Origin: Lewinellaceae bacterium | GTDB taxonomy: Bacteria > Bacteroidota > Bacteroidia > Chitinophagales > Saprospiraceae | Assembly: GCA_020636315.1 (NCBI GenBank) | Contig: JACJYA010000013.1 | Coordinates: 1 to 64,000 of the forward strand | DNA length: 64,000 nucleotides | Direction of reading: 5' to 3' | Made by a program: the position numbers and the translations under genes | Part shown: positions 24,236 to 32,230 of the stretch, one piece after another | Numbering within the stretch: position 1 is the stretch's first letter | Layout: each line of letters begins with the position of its first letter | The notes under the pieces: generated by a model | Seen by the model: the letters and a program-made list of their open reading frames with translations, nothing else | The model's database searches: none | What the model was told of the DNA's origin: nothing

Positions 24236-25222
24236 ATGCCACCCACCCTTACCCCCCTTTTCCGGCATGCGCCCAGCCCTCTGATGGCACTGCCCAGCCC
24301 CACATTGGCCCGGGCCGGCGTCCGCCTGCTCATTAAACGGGATGAACTGCTGCGCATTGGGCCCGGACTGGCCCTCTGCGGCAACAAGTGGCGAAAACTG
24401 CAATACAACCTCCAGGCCGCCCGGAATGCCGGCCATGCTACGCTGCTCACCTTTGGTGGCGCTTATTCCAACCATATTGCCGCCGTAGCTTCCGCCGGGG
24501 CTGCCTTCGGTTTCCATACAATAGGGGTCATACGCGGAGAGCGGCCGGAAGGCTTGAACCCAACGCTGCGCTTTGCCGAAGGCTGCGGAATGAACCTGCA
24601 ATTCATCAGCCGGCCGGCTTTTAGGGAAAAACACAATCCAAAATTCCAGGAACGGCTAAAAGAACAATTTGGCTCTTTCTACCTGCTTCCCGAGGGTGGA
24701 ACCAATGCGCTCGCCATCCACGGCTGCCGGCATATTGTTGAAGAAGTTGAACTGCAAACGCCCGTTTTCCCAGGTTACTGGTGCTGCAGCCTTGGGACCG
24801 GCGGTACTTTTGCCGGCATCGTTGCCGCTCTGAATGGCAGAGCCAGGGCACTGGGCTTCTCCGCACTGAAAGGGGATTTTCATAACGGAGAAATAAAACG
24901 AATACTGGCCGCTTCGGCGGCGCCTTCCTCCCTTTGGAAGGGTGAGGGGGGGGCTCAGCCATGGGAGGTAAATACGGATTTTCATTTTGGCGGTTACGCC
25001 AAATACGAACCTTACCTCATCGACTTTATCAACGGATTTTATCAGCAACACGGCATAGCTCTGGACCCCGTTTATACCGGCAAGCTGTTTTACGGCCTTT
25101 TTCAGCTCATCGAAGAGGGATATTTCCCGAAGGGCAGCACCATCCTGGCAGTGCACACGGGGGGGCTGCAGGGGGTGGCGGGCTTCAATGAGCGGTTTGG
25201 AGAACTGATCGACGTGAGGTGA
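24236..25222 (+). CDS. PLP-dependent D-cysteine desulfhydrase / ACC deaminase family enzyme
   Basis: 328-aa fold-type II PLP enzyme. The PLP Lys lies in GNKWRKL (about residue 51), and the phosphate-binding segment is SLGTGGTFAG. Family members break down D-cysteine or 1-aminocyclopropane carboxylate; D-cysteine desulfhydrase-like activity is likelier here, but the substrate cannot be fixed. Around residues 226-239 an extra Pro/Gly-rich stretch (APSSLWKGEGGAQP) sits before the conserved WEVNTDFHFGGYAK. Its DNA resembles a common intergenic repeat and probably inserted in frame. Confidence 0.85.
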   Translation: MPPTLTPLFRHAPSPLMALPSPTLARAGVRLLIKRDELLRIGPGLALCGNKWRKLQYNLQAARNAGHATLLTFGGAYSNHIAAVASAGAAFGFHTIGVIRGERPEGLNPTLRFAEGCGMNLQFISRPAFREKHNPKFQERLKEQFGSFYLLPEGGTNALAIHGCRHIVEEVELQTPVFPGYWCCSLGTGGTFAGIVAALNGRARALGFSALKGDFHNGEIKRILAASAAPSSLWKGEGGAQPWEVNTDFHFGGYAKYEPYLIDFINGFYQQHGIALDPVYTGKLFYGLFQLIEEGYFPKGSTILAVHTGGLQGVAGFNERFGELIDVR

Positions 25223-25342
25223 CGCCTTCCCTCTTTGCCCTCACCCGGAAAGAAGGCGTCGCCTTCCATTATGAAATAAAAGGTAACCGTTCAGGTATGG
25301 GCATTTCGGTGTTGCGGCCCACCCGGGCAGCTGGAAAAAGGC

Positions 25343-26584
25343 TCATCTCCGCATATTCAAAAACAGCAACAAAAAAAACGCAAAGAAACCTACCCCCATC
25401 GAATTCTCGATCGTATGCTCGATCATGAAAGCCGTGAGAACAATGCCATAGAACCCCAGCAGGAAAGGGTGTCGGTAATTATGATGGTAAAAAAACGGAT
25501 GGAAAAGTGCGAAAAGGAAAAGCATCAACCCTGCTGCTCCCGAACCCGCCAGTACGAAAAGAAACTGATTGTGGGGCACCAGCGGCTCCGGCAACTGGGG
25601 ATAAGAGCGTTCGAACACCTTGTCCACCTCCCGCTGCAGGTTGCCCGCGCCTACTCCGAACAGCGGGTGCTGGCGGTACAATTCCCACCCCACTTTCAGG
25701 GAAACGATGCGGCCGGTGTCCGCGTAGGCGGCTCCTTCCCCTTCCCGGAACTTGATCAGCCCCCAGCGCATATAATCCACCTTGGCCCGGAAGCTGGGCA
25801 CATACTGATAAGCGAGGAGCGGCATGGCAATGAGCGCCGCCAGGGCGCCCAGGCCCAGGCCATACCGGCGGGACATGAGCAGATAACGCACCGACAACAA
25901 AAACAGGGCCGCATAAAGGGCCAGGATGCCGCTGCGCACCGACAGGAGGTGGATGAACAGGAAGAGGAAAAGCGTAACGCCCAGAATGAAGCCCCGCTCC
26001 CAGGCATAGCGCCGGTAATATCCCCGGCTGTACAAATAACCCCCGCTTACTACTCCAAGCGCGAGCATCAGGCTGTACCTGATGTGGTTCCGGGGGGTAG
26101 GCATGGGCTGCCCCTGTTTCAGCAGGAGTTGAATATCTTCATAATTGATCCAGTAGTTGATGCCGACCCCTACGGCGGTGACGGCCAGCAGCAGAAGCAG
26201 AAAATACAATAACCCATGGAAATGGCGTTCCTCCAGCCGGGGATGGCCCAGAAAAACCAGTGGTAAGGTTAAGAAGGGGACTTTTATTCGCAGCCGGGCC
26301 AGCCAGTATCCAAAGTCTTCAACCTGCCAGAAACCGATCAGGGCGACGAAGAAGAAAAGCGTAACCGCAGCAAAGGGCGGATACCGGAAAATGCGCAGCA
26401 TCCGTCGGATGGCCTCTGCATCAATATCCACCCAAAACACCCGGAGCCCCACCCGGAACCGGATCAGGCTGAGCACTGCCAGAGAGATCATGCCTACCGA
26501 GAGCAGAAAAGGGGAGAGCACCAGGGCGGCGATCGTCACGGCGTAGAAGAAAAGAACCAGATGTTGTTTTTCCAGCTCCTGCAA
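25343..26584 (-). CDS. O-antigen ligase family (Wzy/WaaL) membrane protein
   Basis: 413-aa polytopic inner-membrane protein with about ten hydrophobic segments. The large periplasmic loop contains LFGVGAGNLQREVDK and the PHNQFLFVLAGSG segment, typical of WzyC ligases and polymerases that join or polymerise lipid-linked glycans. It ends next to the FkbM methyltransferase gene (5-bp gap), so both probably belong to one surface-polysaccharide operon. Confidence 0.85.
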   Translation of the reverse strand: MQELEKQHLVLFFYAVTIAALVLSPFLLSVGMISLAVLSLIRFRVGLRVFWVDIDAEAIRRMLRIFRYPPFAAVTLFFFVALIGFWQVEDFGYWLARLRIKVPFLTLPLVFLGHPRLEERHFHGLLYFLLLLLAVTAVGVGINYWINYEDIQLLLKQGQPMPTPRNHIRYSLMLALGVVSGGYLYSRGYYRRYAWERGFILGVTLFLFLFIHLLSVRSGILALYAALFLLSVRYLLMSRRYGLGLGALAALIAMPLLAYQYVPSFRAKVDYMRWGLIKFREGEGAAYADTGRIVSLKVGWELYRQHPLFGVGAGNLQREVDKVFERSYPQLPEPLVPHNQFLFVLAGSGAAGLMLFLFALFHPFFYHHNYRHPFLLGFYGIVLTAFMIEHTIENSMGVGFFAFFLLLFLNMRR

Positions 26585-26589
26585 AACGG

Positions 26590-27327
26590 TCAGGTTGTCG
26601 TTTCCCGCAATACCTCATCTCCTTTTCTTCTGAAGATCAGGGTGAGGCCTATCCAATTAGCTAAGACATATCCCTGGCCGGTTAAGAGTTGGTACAAAGC
26701 GTCATTTTTTACTTCATCGAAGGTGGGAAAATGAGTCTCGACGGCAATAAGGCGGGGTGCATAGCGGCTAAAATCCAGAGAACGGAGCACTTCGTGGTCG
26801 TGCCCCTCCGCATCTACGGTCAGGAAGTCGATCTGCCGGCCCCTGTACTTCGTTCGGTCCAGAAGATTCGTCAAAGTATCGGCCCTGACGGTTTTTTTCC
26901 GGTAACCGGGCTTGCCGGCGGCAAAGGCCTCGTCGAGGGTGATGGTCAGGGAATAGAAGCCGTTGGACCAGTAAGTAAACTCACCGGGCTGGCTGCTGAC
27001 TGCACTGGCGATGTTGGTATCTCCCGGGCGGGCCATCCTGAAGCCTTCAATTTTAATCGTATCAATGTCGATGTTCACTCCACGCCAGCCCTTTTGATAA
27101 AGGCGGTAAGTGTTGTTGTATTTTACCGGGTGGAAACAGCCTACATCCACAAAAAAACCTTTATAACCTTTAGGAAAATGCCTGATGATGGATACATCCT
27201 CCGCAAATTGAGCATAGTGCGAGAACCTGCGCCTGGTCAGGAACAGCTTCCGCAACAGGAAAGCTTTACGAAACAACCAGTTCTTTTCCAGCCAGGCGGG
27301 AAGGTGTGCGTAGTTGAAAAGGCCCAT
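26590..27327 (-). CDS. FkbM-family methyltransferase
   Basis: 245-aa SAM-dependent methyltransferase. The SAM motif region is VDVGCFHPVKYNNT followed by GWRGVNIDID, and DAEGHDHEVLRSLDF is the family C-terminal motif. It probably O-methylates a sugar of a surface polysaccharide, given the adjacent O-antigen ligase gene. An 18-bp inverted repeat lies just upstream of its start. Confidence 0.88.
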   Translation of the reverse strand: MGLFNYAHLPAWLEKNWLFRKAFLLRKLFLTRRRFSHYAQFAEDVSIIRHFPKGYKGFFVDVGCFHPVKYNNTYRLYQKGWRGVNIDIDTIKIEGFRMARPGDTNIASAVSSQPGEFTYWSNGFYSLTITLDEAFAAGKPGYRKKTVRADTLTNLLDRTKYRGRQIDFLTVDAEGHDHEVLRSLDFSRYAPRLIAVETHFPTFDEVKNDALYQLLTGQGYVLANWIGLTLIFRRKGDEVLRETTT

Positions 27328-27349
27328 TTATTCTTGTTGTTGGTTGCAG

Positions 27350-27398
27350 GTTTTCAGTTGATTGTTGAATGAATAACAGACAACAATCAACTGAAAAC
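27350..27398. repeat. 18-bp perfect inverted repeat
   Basis: GTTTTCAGTTGATTGTTG (27350-27367) and its complement (27381-27398) with a 13-nt loop, between the FkbM start and the end of the PD40 gene. A related CAACAATCAACTG hairpin occurs at 57151-57191. Confidence 0.7.
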
Positions 27399-27420
27399 AA
27401 ACATTAGACAACCGTTGAGG

Positions 27421-29418
27421 CTATTGCACCTTACTGTACCGCTCCCCGTCAATATACTCGACGATGTAGGCGCTGCTGTATCCCTTATTCTTCACCTGCT
27501 GCAGAGCGGAGCGCGCCTCACCCAGGCTAAAGAAATCGGCCAGCAGAACGCGGGTAAGCCCCCGGGCCAGGATCAGTTCCGTATCGACGCGCCCCAGGGT
27601 GCCCACGTCGCTGAAACGGTCGGCCCTGTAGGTGCCTACGGCGGCCAGTTGTATCTTGTAATAAGTGCCGTTATGGCGCGGAGCGGATGTCTGGTACTCG
27701 TAATTGTCGTTCGGCCCCCTGCCGCGAGCCGTGTAAGGCTGGCCTGCCGGCGTTTCCACAGCGGGTTGTCCGGTTGGCTGGCCCGGTTCCGTTGGGCTCA
27801 CCGGTTCACCGGGATAGGTGGGCTCCGGAGAAGGAGTTGGAGCGGCGCCTTCTACTTCCAGGAAGATGGGTTGGCCGTAAGTAAAAGTATTGGCGTCATC
27901 ACTGGAAAAGCGATAGGAACCCGGCTCATAGCCATAGGCCGAGACTTCCACCCTGAAGCGGCGGTTGGGCATGATCTCATAAGAATATTTTCCGTCGTTG
28001 AAGGAACGGGTGATCAGTTCCGATTCCCGGCCGTCGTCAAAAACCTGATAAAGCGAAACGGTAACATCGTTAATGGGTTCGCCCGACTGCCGGTCATACA
28101 CATTACCTTTTACCATTACCCGGCGTCCACCAACGGCAAATTCAAAGATGTCTTCCTGGGTGGTGGAGGTTTTCTGCCCGGCAAAAACCCGGTTTGACGT
28201 CAGGAACCCTCCGGTGCGGGAAGGATTTAGGATGTAGAAATATTCGTCCGCACTGGAGTTGGCCGGCATGCCAAGGTTATCGGGCTGCGACCAGCTCACC
28301 TCATCACCAATGGCGCTGAAAATATCGAAACCGCCGATCGAAATATGCCCGTTGGAAGCAAAGTAAAGGGTCTGGTTTTCCACATTATAGAATGGGGTGA
28401 TCTCATCCCCCAGCGTGTTGACCACAGGGCCGAGGTTGACCGGAAAAGTGAAGTCCAGGTTGTCGGCGCCCAGGTCGCGGGAAGCATACCAGAGGTCCAT
28501 GCCTCCGCGCCCTCCTTCGCGGTTGGAGGAAAAGAACAGGATCTCCTGGCCGCGCTGGTGGACAACACTGGGGTGGGTGGCGGTAACGCCCGCCATGTTG
28601 ATGTAATCCGGAAGCCGTTCGGGCTGTGACCAGACAGCGCCCACCCTTTTAGTGACAAAGATCTCACACCGGGTTTTGATATCGTTCCAGGGCGCCCCCG
28701 TATTGCTGCAAACCGTAAAGTACATCCGGCTGCCGTCCGGCGCCATGGAGCCATTGCAGAAATGGCCACTCTGAATGACGGGGAAGTTGCGCGGGGGCTC
28801 TCCTTTGCTCCAGTTGCTGCCAACTCTTTTGGACGAGTAAATGCGCGCCCTGCCTCCCACCGCAGAAGAATAGTAAAGTTCATTATCGGAAATGGGATAA
28901 GGCGAAAACTCATCCTCATCGGAATTGATCCCATCGCCGGGCAGCAGGATCTCGATATCCCGGTCGGCCTGGGCGGGAGCATCCATCCCCAGGCGGCAAC
29001 CGGCGATCTCATTCTGAATGATCTCTTCCAGAATATCCTTGCCGTCGCCGGTATAGCTTTCCATAAAGGCTTCGAATTCATTGATGGCCCGGTCGTACTG
29101 CCCATCCTGCTTCAGGCAGCGGGCATACTTCAGCCCCACAAGAGGGAATTCACTGTTCTTCTCTTTTATGGGGCGATAGGCTTCGGCTGCCTTGCGGTAA
29201 TCGCGCAACTGGTAATAGAGCTCTCCGGCCTGATAGACCAGGTCTTCCTTTTTGCGTTTCTTCCGCCAGGCTTCCTCGTATTTTTCTGCTGCTTCGGAAA
29301 GCTGGCCTTCCTGATAGGCCTGCTCGGCTTCCTTTTTGAGCTTGCGCCAGCTTTGGGCCGGGGCAAAACAGGCAAAGCCAACCGAAAGGAGGAGTAAGAG
29401 TATTATTTTCCTAGTCAT
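27421..29418 (-). CDS. TPR-PD40 propeller-carboxypeptidase-like-SPOR protein (PorE-like without OmpA)
   Basis: 665-aa exported protein. The order is: signal peptide; TPR-like helices (about 25-115); WD40-like PD40 propeller (about 150-435; blades such as ILFFSSNREGG and LYFASNG); carboxypeptidase-regulatory beta domain (KGNVYDRQSGEPINDVTV, about 440-520); Pro/Thr-rich linker; C-terminal SPOR-like domain (YYKIQLAAVGTY, about 590-665). The first three parts match the T9SS accessory protein PorE, which ends in an OmpA peptidoglycan-binding domain. Here SPOR takes that place, and SPOR also binds septal peptidoglycan in known proteins. It follows purN by 16 bp, probably by chance of operon structure. 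Confidence 0.82.
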   Translation of the reverse strand: MTRKIILLLLLSVGFACFAPAQSWRKLKKEAEQAYQEGQLSEAAEKYEEAWRKKRKKEDLVYQAGELYYQLRDYRKAAEAYRPIKEKNSEFPLVGLKYARCLKQDGQYDRAINEFEAFMESYTGDGKDILEEIIQNEIAGCRLGMDAPAQADRDIEILLPGDGINSDEDEFSPYPISDNELYYSSAVGGRARIYSSKRVGSNWSKGEPPRNFPVIQSGHFCNGSMAPDGSRMYFTVCSNTGAPWNDIKTRCEIFVTKRVGAVWSQPERLPDYINMAGVTATHPSVVHQRGQEILFFSSNREGGRGGMDLWYASRDLGADNLDFTFPVNLGPVVNTLGDEITPFYNVENQTLYFASNGHISIGGFDIFSAIGDEVSWSQPDNLGMPANSSADEYFYILNPSRTGGFLTSNRVFAGQKTSTTQEDIFEFAVGGRRVMVKGNVYDRQSGEPINDVTVSLYQVFDDGRESELITRSFNDGKYSYEIMPNRRFRVEVSAYGYEPGSYRFSSDDANTFTYGQPIFLEVEGAAPTPSPEPTYPGEPVSPTEPGQPTGQPAVETPAGQPYTARGRGPNDNYEYQTSAPRHNGTYYKIQLAAVGTYRADRFSDVGTLGRVDTELILARGLTRVLLADFFSLGEARSALQQVKNKGYSSAYIVEYIDGERYSKVQ

Positions 29419-29434
29419 GTCTGCGGTTTATTGG

Positions 29435-30025
29435 TTATTTAGACGATGGTTTTTCTTCCAGTTCCAGGATGAGTTTTTCGACTACGGGTGCGAAGTGGCG
29501 GTGTTCGAGTTGCTGTACTTTTCGGGCAATATCTGCCGGTTCATCTTCCGGCCCGACCGGGCAGGAGGCCTGAAATACAATGTCTCCCTCATCATATCGC
29601 TCATTCACATAATGGATGGTTATGCCCGAAAGCTCATCCCCGGAATCTTTTACCGCCCGGTGGACATTCATGCCGTACATGCCTTTACCACCGTATTTGG
29701 GAAGCAGCGCCGGGTGAATGTTGACGATGCGCTTTTCGTAAGCCTGAACCAGATAATCCGGTATCAGCCATAAGAAACCGGCCAGGACAATGAAGGCAAT
29801 CTCTTTTTCCCGCAGGGCCTCCAGCAATTCCTTCGTCTCGTAAAAGGAATAGCGGCCGGCCACCATTTTCGGTATTTGGTACTCATCCGCAATGTCCAGC
29901 ACGGCAGCCGTTGCCTTATTGGAAACGACCAGTGCTACGTGAATATTAGCATTTTCCTTAAAATATTCGATGATTTTTCTCGCATTTGTTCCGGTTCCGG
30001 AAGCAAAAATTGCAATGTTGGCCAT
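29435..30025 (-). CDS. purN: Phosphoribosylglycinamide formyltransferase
   Basis: 196-aa folate-dependent enzyme of purine synthesis, transferring a formyl group from 10-formyl-THF to GAR. The start at 30025 directly precedes the family N-terminus (MANIAIFASGTGTN). The catalytic region NIHPALLPKYGGKGMYG and HYVNERYDEGDI are present. Length is normal. Confidence 0.95.
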   Translation of the reverse strand: MANIAIFASGTGTNARKIIEYFKENANIHVALVVSNKATAAVLDIADEYQIPKMVAGRYSFYETKELLEALREKEIAFIVLAGFLWLIPDYLVQAYEKRIVNIHPALLPKYGGKGMYGMNVHRAVKDSGDELSGITIHYVNERYDEGDIVFQASCPVGPEDEPADIARKVQQLEHRHFAPVVEKLILELEEKPSSK

Positions 30026-30115
30026 ATTTCGGTGGTTCGGTTTTCGGAGGTTCGCTTTCAGCCTGGATAGAATGGGGCGGGAAGGCCCGGCAGCGGAATG
30101 CAAACTTGCATTCTT

Positions 30116-31705
30116 TCAATCAAACTCAAGGCTGGCAAAGCGATACTGCCTGCCCCGCTCCCCGTAAACCATCATGCGGCGGCTGCCGACCTGTTTACAG
30201 ATCTTCGGACGGGTGAGGATTTCGGCATCGCGGTTATGGAACAGGGGATACATCCGCAGCTGGCCGTCCTTACGCAGCTCGGCCAGAGCGACAACGGAGT
30301 TTCGGCCGTTGAAGTTATACAGGCGGTTGGAACCGTCATTTCTAAAATTCCGGCTGTTGTCATTAAAGATAAAATAGAGGCGGTCGCGAACGATCGACAT
30401 GGCGTAGGAAGAATAATACCCGCCATCGTTGATCGTCTCCTGCCGCTTGGGAATGCGGGTGGCCCATTCGATGTTGCCGTCCGGTTGTATGTTGACCACA
30501 ATGATGTCATTGTAATTATAGTAATAATCGAAACGCAGCGTGCCGTCCCAGTATCTGTACGTGCGCTCGAAAACGTAATATTGCTCGGCCACCAGGACCG
30601 CGCCCCCGTCACTGCGCAGTACGAGTTCATCCAGGGAAAAGCGGTACAATTCGGGCTCCCTGCCTGTATCGTCGTTGGCTTCCGCCCGGGTGGCGCGCCT
30701 CACTTCACCCGGCCGCATAAATTCGGTCCTGAACTCAAAGCCAAATTCCTTGAAGCTGAGGTTAAAGATCTCTTTTGTGCTTGCATTCAGGCGAAAAAAG
30801 CAGGTGCCTTTTACACTGTAAGCTCCTTTTTCGGAAAAGAACCCGGCGCAAACCAGGTTCCCGTCATCAGCGATGCGAAAGGCCAGGTCGGTAATGAACT
30901 TGTCCTGAAGGGCGACGTGGTACTCCTGCACGTCTTCTCCCTGCTGAGTATAAGCCAGAATGATGTACTGATAATTGGGGCGGCCCCGGCGGCGTTCGCG
31001 AACGCCATCCAGGTAGAGCACCCCCATGAGATACACACTGCCATCCGGGCCGATGCGGTAATCTTCGACGGCGAACTGCTGGTCGGAGTAGGGCAGGATA
31101 ATGTCCCGGCTCCACAACTTATTCATCTGGTTGTCAAAGACATTGAGCGCAAAGCGCTCGGGGTCTTTCTTTTGGTAGGGAAGCTGGCTGTAGAGCAGTA
31201 CTTTGGAGCTGTCGCTGGAAATAACCAGTTTGAAGGCTCCTTCCCGGGCTTTGTTGAACGCCTCCACTTCAGAGAGCATAACCAGGTCGCGGGAAGGCTG
31301 CAGGCGCTGGTTCACCTTCTGGTAGAACAGGTAGTTCTTCTTCTGAGCCTGGTTGTTGAAGCTGGTAAACAGGTAGAGTTCTCCGCCGATCATCGCCACA
31401 TCTTCGAAATCGCGCCGCTTGCCCTTGTATTTCAGGTCCAGTTTCTGAGATTTGCGGAGGTGCATTTCGCTGTCGTAATACTCAATGTAGGCCTGTTCGT
31501 TCGACAACGCCCCTTCGTTCTTCCGCCGGAGCATATATGCTCCGTTTTTGTTGGCCGAAATGACTTTTGTGATGCGGGTCCCGGTGGGTTCCGTCAATTC
31601 TTCGCCCCAGCTGGCACGGGCGGGGACGTCGTCACGCTGGGCGCAGAGTACCGCCGCCCATAGCAATAGCCCAAGTAAAACTATATGTCTGATGGTTTGG
31701 GTCAT
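30116..31705 (-). CDS. Secreted beta-propeller-like protein, unknown function
   Basis: 529 aa from the Met at 31705, chosen because it directly precedes a signal peptide (ends at VLCAQ); an upstream frame lacks one. The mature protein is rich in Tyr, Arg and short beta-strands, with repeated patterns such as GPDGSVYLMGVLY and DGNIEWATRIPK that suggest a propeller. No family recognised. It precedes purN by 90 bp on the same strand. Confidence 0.75.
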   Translation of the reverse strand: MTQTIRHIVLLGLLLWAAVLCAQRDDVPARASWGEELTEPTGTRITKVISANKNGAYMLRRKNEGALSNEQAYIEYYDSEMHLRKSQKLDLKYKGKRRDFEDVAMIGGELYLFTSFNNQAQKKNYLFYQKVNQRLQPSRDLVMLSEVEAFNKAREGAFKLVISSDSSKVLLYSQLPYQKKDPERFALNVFDNQMNKLWSRDIILPYSDQQFAVEDYRIGPDGSVYLMGVLYLDGVRERRRGRPNYQYIILAYTQQGEDVQEYHVALQDKFITDLAFRIADDGNLVCAGFFSEKGAYSVKGTCFFRLNASTKEIFNLSFKEFGFEFRTEFMRPGEVRRATRAEANDDTGREPELYRFSLDELVLRSDGGAVLVAEQYYVFERTYRYWDGTLRFDYYYNYNDIIVVNIQPDGNIEWATRIPKRQETINDGGYYSSYAMSIVRDRLYFIFNDNSRNFRNDGSNRLYNFNGRNSVVALAELRKDGQLRMYPLFHNRDAEILTRPKICKQVGSRRMMVYGERGRQYRFASLEFD

Positions 31706-31913
31706 GCCTGTTTGTTTGAACGGCAAAGATAGGTATTCTTGGGAGAATAGCCTGCTTGCTTTTTCTATCTCTCGTTCAGGTAAAATGGAAAGAGGGGTGA
31801 CAAATAATCGGCGGGCGGGGCGAAAAAACAGCAACACTGTTGACAATCACTTCCGGTTTTTTTTATTTTTAAGGGATGCACTCTTATTCCAAACTCTGTT
31901 AACCTGGAAACCG

Positions 31914-32153
31914 ATGACATTTCTGGAACAAGTGGTTCTCCTTAAGAGGATGGACGCTCTGATAAAAAGAAAAAGTACGGGTACACCCTTTCAGTTGGCA
32001 AGGAGATTGAATATTTCCCGCTCCTCTGTCCACAATTATATTAAGATCCTGAAAGAATTCGGTGCGCCGGTGGTTTATTGCAACAGATCCCGGTCGTACA
32101 TATATACGAAACGGTTTACTTTGGACTTTAACAACTCAGTCCAGCTTTTTTAG
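31914..32153 (+). CDS. Small helix-turn-helix protein
   Basis: 79 aa. The helix-turn-helix lies in FQLARRLNISRSSVHNYIK (about 27-46), followed by a short wing-like strand pair with SRSYIYTKRF. The upstream part of the same open frame overlaps the reverse gene and is not likely coding. It is a single-domain DNA-binding protein of the kind often found beside accessory genes in Saprospiraceae. It lies 77 bp before the large secreted metallopeptidase gene and may regulate that island. Confidence 0.72.
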   Translation: MTFLEQVVLLKRMDALIKRKSTGTPFQLARRLNISRSSVHNYIKILKEFGAPVVYCNRSRSYIYTKRFTLDFNNSVQLF

Positions 32154-32230
32154 ACTGAAAACCCGTTGGTTTGTCTATGCCTGAAAAGTTGCCAGAACGG
32201 AACAGATAGGGCCTTTTTAAACTAACGAGC

